From contig NZ_CP029185.2 of assembly GCF_003096015.2 (NCBI RefSeq), forward strand, positions 1,083,501 through 1,147,500: a stretch of 64,000 nucleotides of DNA. Reading direction: 5' to 3'. How positions within the stretch are numbered: position 1 is the stretch's first letter; the number at the start of each line of letters is the position of its first letter. Origin of the DNA: Limnobaculum parvum (GTDB lineage: Bacteria > Pseudomonadota > Gammaproteobacteria > Enterobacterales > Enterobacteriaceae). A program made the translations under genes and the position numbers. Below, piece after piece: positions 62,680 to 64,000 of this stretch. The notes under the pieces were generated by a model, which saw nothing but the letters and a program-made list of their open reading frames with translations, did no database searches and was not told the DNA's origin.

Positions 62680-62731
62680 TAATTTGCTTCTAAAACAATT
62701 AATTAAATTTATTTTTGGTCATGGAAAAAAG

Positions 62732-62748
62732 TTGGCGTGCCGATTGCT
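62732..62748 (+). promoter_or_regulatory. Sigma-54 promoter (-24/-12) of the RlaP gene
   Basis: TTGGCGTGCCGATTGCT fits the consensus TTGGCRYRN4TTGCW. GG and GC are separated by exactly 10 bases. Transcription should start near 62759, about 40 bases before the start codon at 62799. Confidence 0.87.
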
Positions 62749-62798
62749 ATATCTGGCAGTAATACTATTAATAATAACGAATAGAAAAGGAGAATGTT

Positions 62799-63623
62799 AT
62801 GCCAAAGGGATTACTAACTAACCGTAAATATTTACCTGTTGAAGACCATCCAGTATCAGAAGAGATGAAAAAGCGTATCTTGAATGAGTTAGAAGAGATA
62901 GAAAAAAAGTTCGATGTGAAAGTTCTGTATGCCTGTGAGTCCGGGAGTAGGGGATGGGGATTTGCTTCAACGGACAGCGATTATGACGTTCGGTTTATCT
63001 ATGTACATAAAGCTGAGTGGTATTTAACCGTTGAATCAGGCAGAGACGTGATAGAACGTCCACTAGATGATGAGTTGGATATTAGCGGTTGGGAATTGCG
63101 TAAGGCGCTGGGCTTATTAAAAAGGGCTAACCCAACATTATTAGAATGGCTGGATTCTCCCATAGTTTACCGGGAGGATAGTGAGTTCATGGATAAGTTT
63201 CGCGCTCTGGCTGTTGAACACTTTTCCAGTTTACGTGCCCGTTATCACTACTTATCGATGGCCAAAAAGAACTTCCGGGGTTATTTGCAGGGGGATAAGG
63301 TTCGACTGAAGAAGTATCTCTATGTATTGAGGCCACTACTGGCGGTTAAATGGATAGATGAACGTGCAACCGTACCACCGATGCCGTTTTCTCTGCTATT
63401 GGACATTGTTGAAGAGCCCGTGCTATTGGATGAAATCTGCTATTTGTTAGAAGTTAAACGAGCAAATACTGAATCTCAATATGGTGAAAAATTGGTAAAA
63501 ATACATAACTTCATAGAACGGGAGTTAGATCGATACGCTTTGAGCCAGTTTAACGCTGATGATGAAGAACAGTTATCGACATTGGCACTGGACCATTTAT
63601 TGAAAGAATGTGTGATGTCCTAA
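62799..63623 (+). CDS. rlaP: RlaP-type Pol-beta superfamily nucleotidyltransferase
   Basis: A 274-residue nucleotidyltransferase of the COG3541 (RlaP) type. CESGSRGWGFASTDSDYDVRF contains the GS motif (residues 49-50) and the metal-binding acidic residues D61 and D63; the helical remainder (KRANPTLLEWLDSPIVY, ARYHYLSMAKKNFRGYLQ, KKYLYVLRPLLAVKWI) matches this family. RlaP proteins were proposed from comparative genomics to act in RNA repair, perhaps adding nucleotides to or protecting RNA ends; the reaction is not established. AAGGAGAATGTT precedes the ATG. The sigma-54 promoter and divergent rtcR make it the likely RtcR target. Confidence 0.85.
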   Translation: MPKGLLTNRKYLPVEDHPVSEEMKKRILNELEEIEKKFDVKVLYACESGSRGWGFASTDSDYDVRFIYVHKAEWYLTVESGRDVIERPLDDELDISGWELRKALGLLKRANPTLLEWLDSPIVYREDSEFMDKFRALAVEHFSSLRARYHYLSMAKKNFRGYLQGDKVRLKKYLYVLRPLLAVKWIDERATVPPMPFSLLLDIVEEPVLLDEICYLLEVKRANTESQYGEKLVKIHNFIERELDRYALSQFNADDEEQLSTLALDHLLKECVMS

Positions 63624-63642
63624 ACTTCAATTAGTCAAATCC

Positions 63643-63676
63643 GAGAGCCTTGAAGCGTCCTTATAGGCTCTTTTTA
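63643..63676 (+). terminator. Rho-independent terminator of the RlaP gene
   Basis: AGAGCCT and AGGCTCT flank a 14-base loop and are followed by TTTTT, 20 bases after the stop. Confidence 0.8.
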
Positions 63677-63749
63677 TCTTCAGAACGGCATTACTCTGTA
63701 TTTCATTGGTGAATAAATGAACGCTTAGCGGCTATTTTAAAATTAACAC

Positions 63750-63777
63750 TTGCCAGAAGATTTTGAATCCCTATAAT
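63750..63777 (+). promoter_or_regulatory. rRNA operon promoter P1
   Basis: TTGCCA-16-TATAAT followed by the GC-rich discriminator GCGCCTCC and preceded by an AT-rich UP-like stretch (63731-63747), as in E. coli rrn P1 promoters. The discriminator suggests stringent control by ppGpp/DksA. Confidence 0.9.
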
Positions 63778-63847
63778 GCGCCTCCACTGACCCGGCAATA
63801 GCCGCTTCAGTTCAGACGTTACCGTGCATAAATCTGTGATTTAACAC

Positions 63848-63875
63848 TTGACTCTGACGCGGGAAAGCGTAGTAT
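63848..63875 (+). promoter_or_regulatory. rRNA operon promoter P2
   Basis: TTGACT-16-TAGTAT, about 100 bases after P1, in the position of rrn P2. Confidence 0.8.
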
Positions 63876-63886
63876 ACGCAGCCCGT

Positions 63887-63925
63887 GTTGCGGGAAGTTT
63901 TTCGCCGCAACATCGCTCTTTAACA
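63887..63925 (+). promoter_or_regulatory. rRNA leader antitermination site (boxB-boxA)
   Basis: The hairpin GTTGCGG/CCGCAAC (63887-63911) is boxB and GCTCTTTAACAA (63914-63925) is boxA of the nut-like site loading Nus factors. TTTATCAGACAATCTGTGTGG follows, as in the E. coli rrn leader. The 16S gene itself starts beyond the window. E. coli rrnG also follows clpB. Confidence 0.92.
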
Positions 63926-64000
63926 ATTTATCAGACAATCTGTGTGGGCACTCACGAGACGGTATCTCACGTCACTGCACTTCGGTGTAGCGACACAAAA

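Overview
The window is a chromosomal segment of a gamma-proteobacterium of the order Enterobacterales. Most proteins read as close relatives of Escherichia coli proteins (PtsI, HPr, CysK, ZipA, LigA, GltX, GshA, LuxS, Ffh, RplS, BamD, ClpB), and several blocks keep E. coli gene order: pts-cysK, cysZ-zipA-ligA-ypeB, the tRNA-Val/Lys genes opposite gltX, ffh-rpsP-rimM-trmD-rplS, and bamD-rluD-pgeF-clpB followed by an rRNA operon. Moderate G+C and local departures from E. coli order suggest a non-Escherichia lineage. A Budviciaceae-type genus (Budvicia, Pragia, Limnobaculum) is a guess from overall impression only.

Layout. 1-2.7 kb: ptsI (cut by the window edge), ptsH and cysK on the minus strand. 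2.7-26.2 kb: an AT-rich surface-polysaccharide region lying between cysK and cysZ, which are adjacent in E. coli. It holds two gene sets. Set 1 starts with an ops/JUMPStart element and runs gnu, a tagD-like gene, wzx, licD-family, wzy, three glycosyltransferases, galE. Set 2 starts with its own promoter and ops element and runs wzz, rmlD, rmlC, fdtA, fdtC-like, fdtB, wzxE-like, two glycosyltransferases, wzy, a truncated glycosyltransferase, wbbL, rmlC, rmlD. An IS3-family element, next to a fragment of a related IS, separates them. 26.3-34.4 kb: cysZ, zipA, ligA, ypeB, a second copy of the same IS, five minus-strand tRNA genes, gltX and tRNA-Ala. 34.4-47.5 kb: iaaA, mntH, two oxidoreductases, chaA, pagP, yqaB, yqaA, gshA, luxS, corB, ypjD. 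47.6-52.7 kb: ffh, a possible 58-residue small gene, murQ, then rpsP-rimM-trmD-rplS. 52.7-55.6 kb: an accessory pocket with a three-helix membrane protein, a Tat-exported aminotransferase, an OB-fold-type envelope protein and a decayed partial copy of the first gene. 55.6-61 kb: bamD, rluD, pgeF and clpB with a sigma-32 promoter. 61-63.7 kb: rtcR divergent from a Pol-beta-type nucleotidyltransferase (RlaP family) with a clear sigma-54 promoter. The window ends in the leader of an rRNA operon (P1, P2, boxB, boxA), before 16S.

How the parts work together. Set 1 should build a GalNAc-initiated, glycerol-phosphate-decorated unit. Set 2 should build a GlcNAc-initiated unit with rhamnose and Fuc3NAc. 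Both are Wzx/Wzy type and appear to be controlled by RfaH through ops. Neither has an initiating transferase, rmlA or rmlB in the window, so WecA and the enterobacterial common antigen enzymes RffH/RffG probably supply those steps. The most interesting candidates are the paired polysaccharide operons, the RtcR/RlaP RNA-repair-type unit and the Tat-exported aminotransferase pocket.
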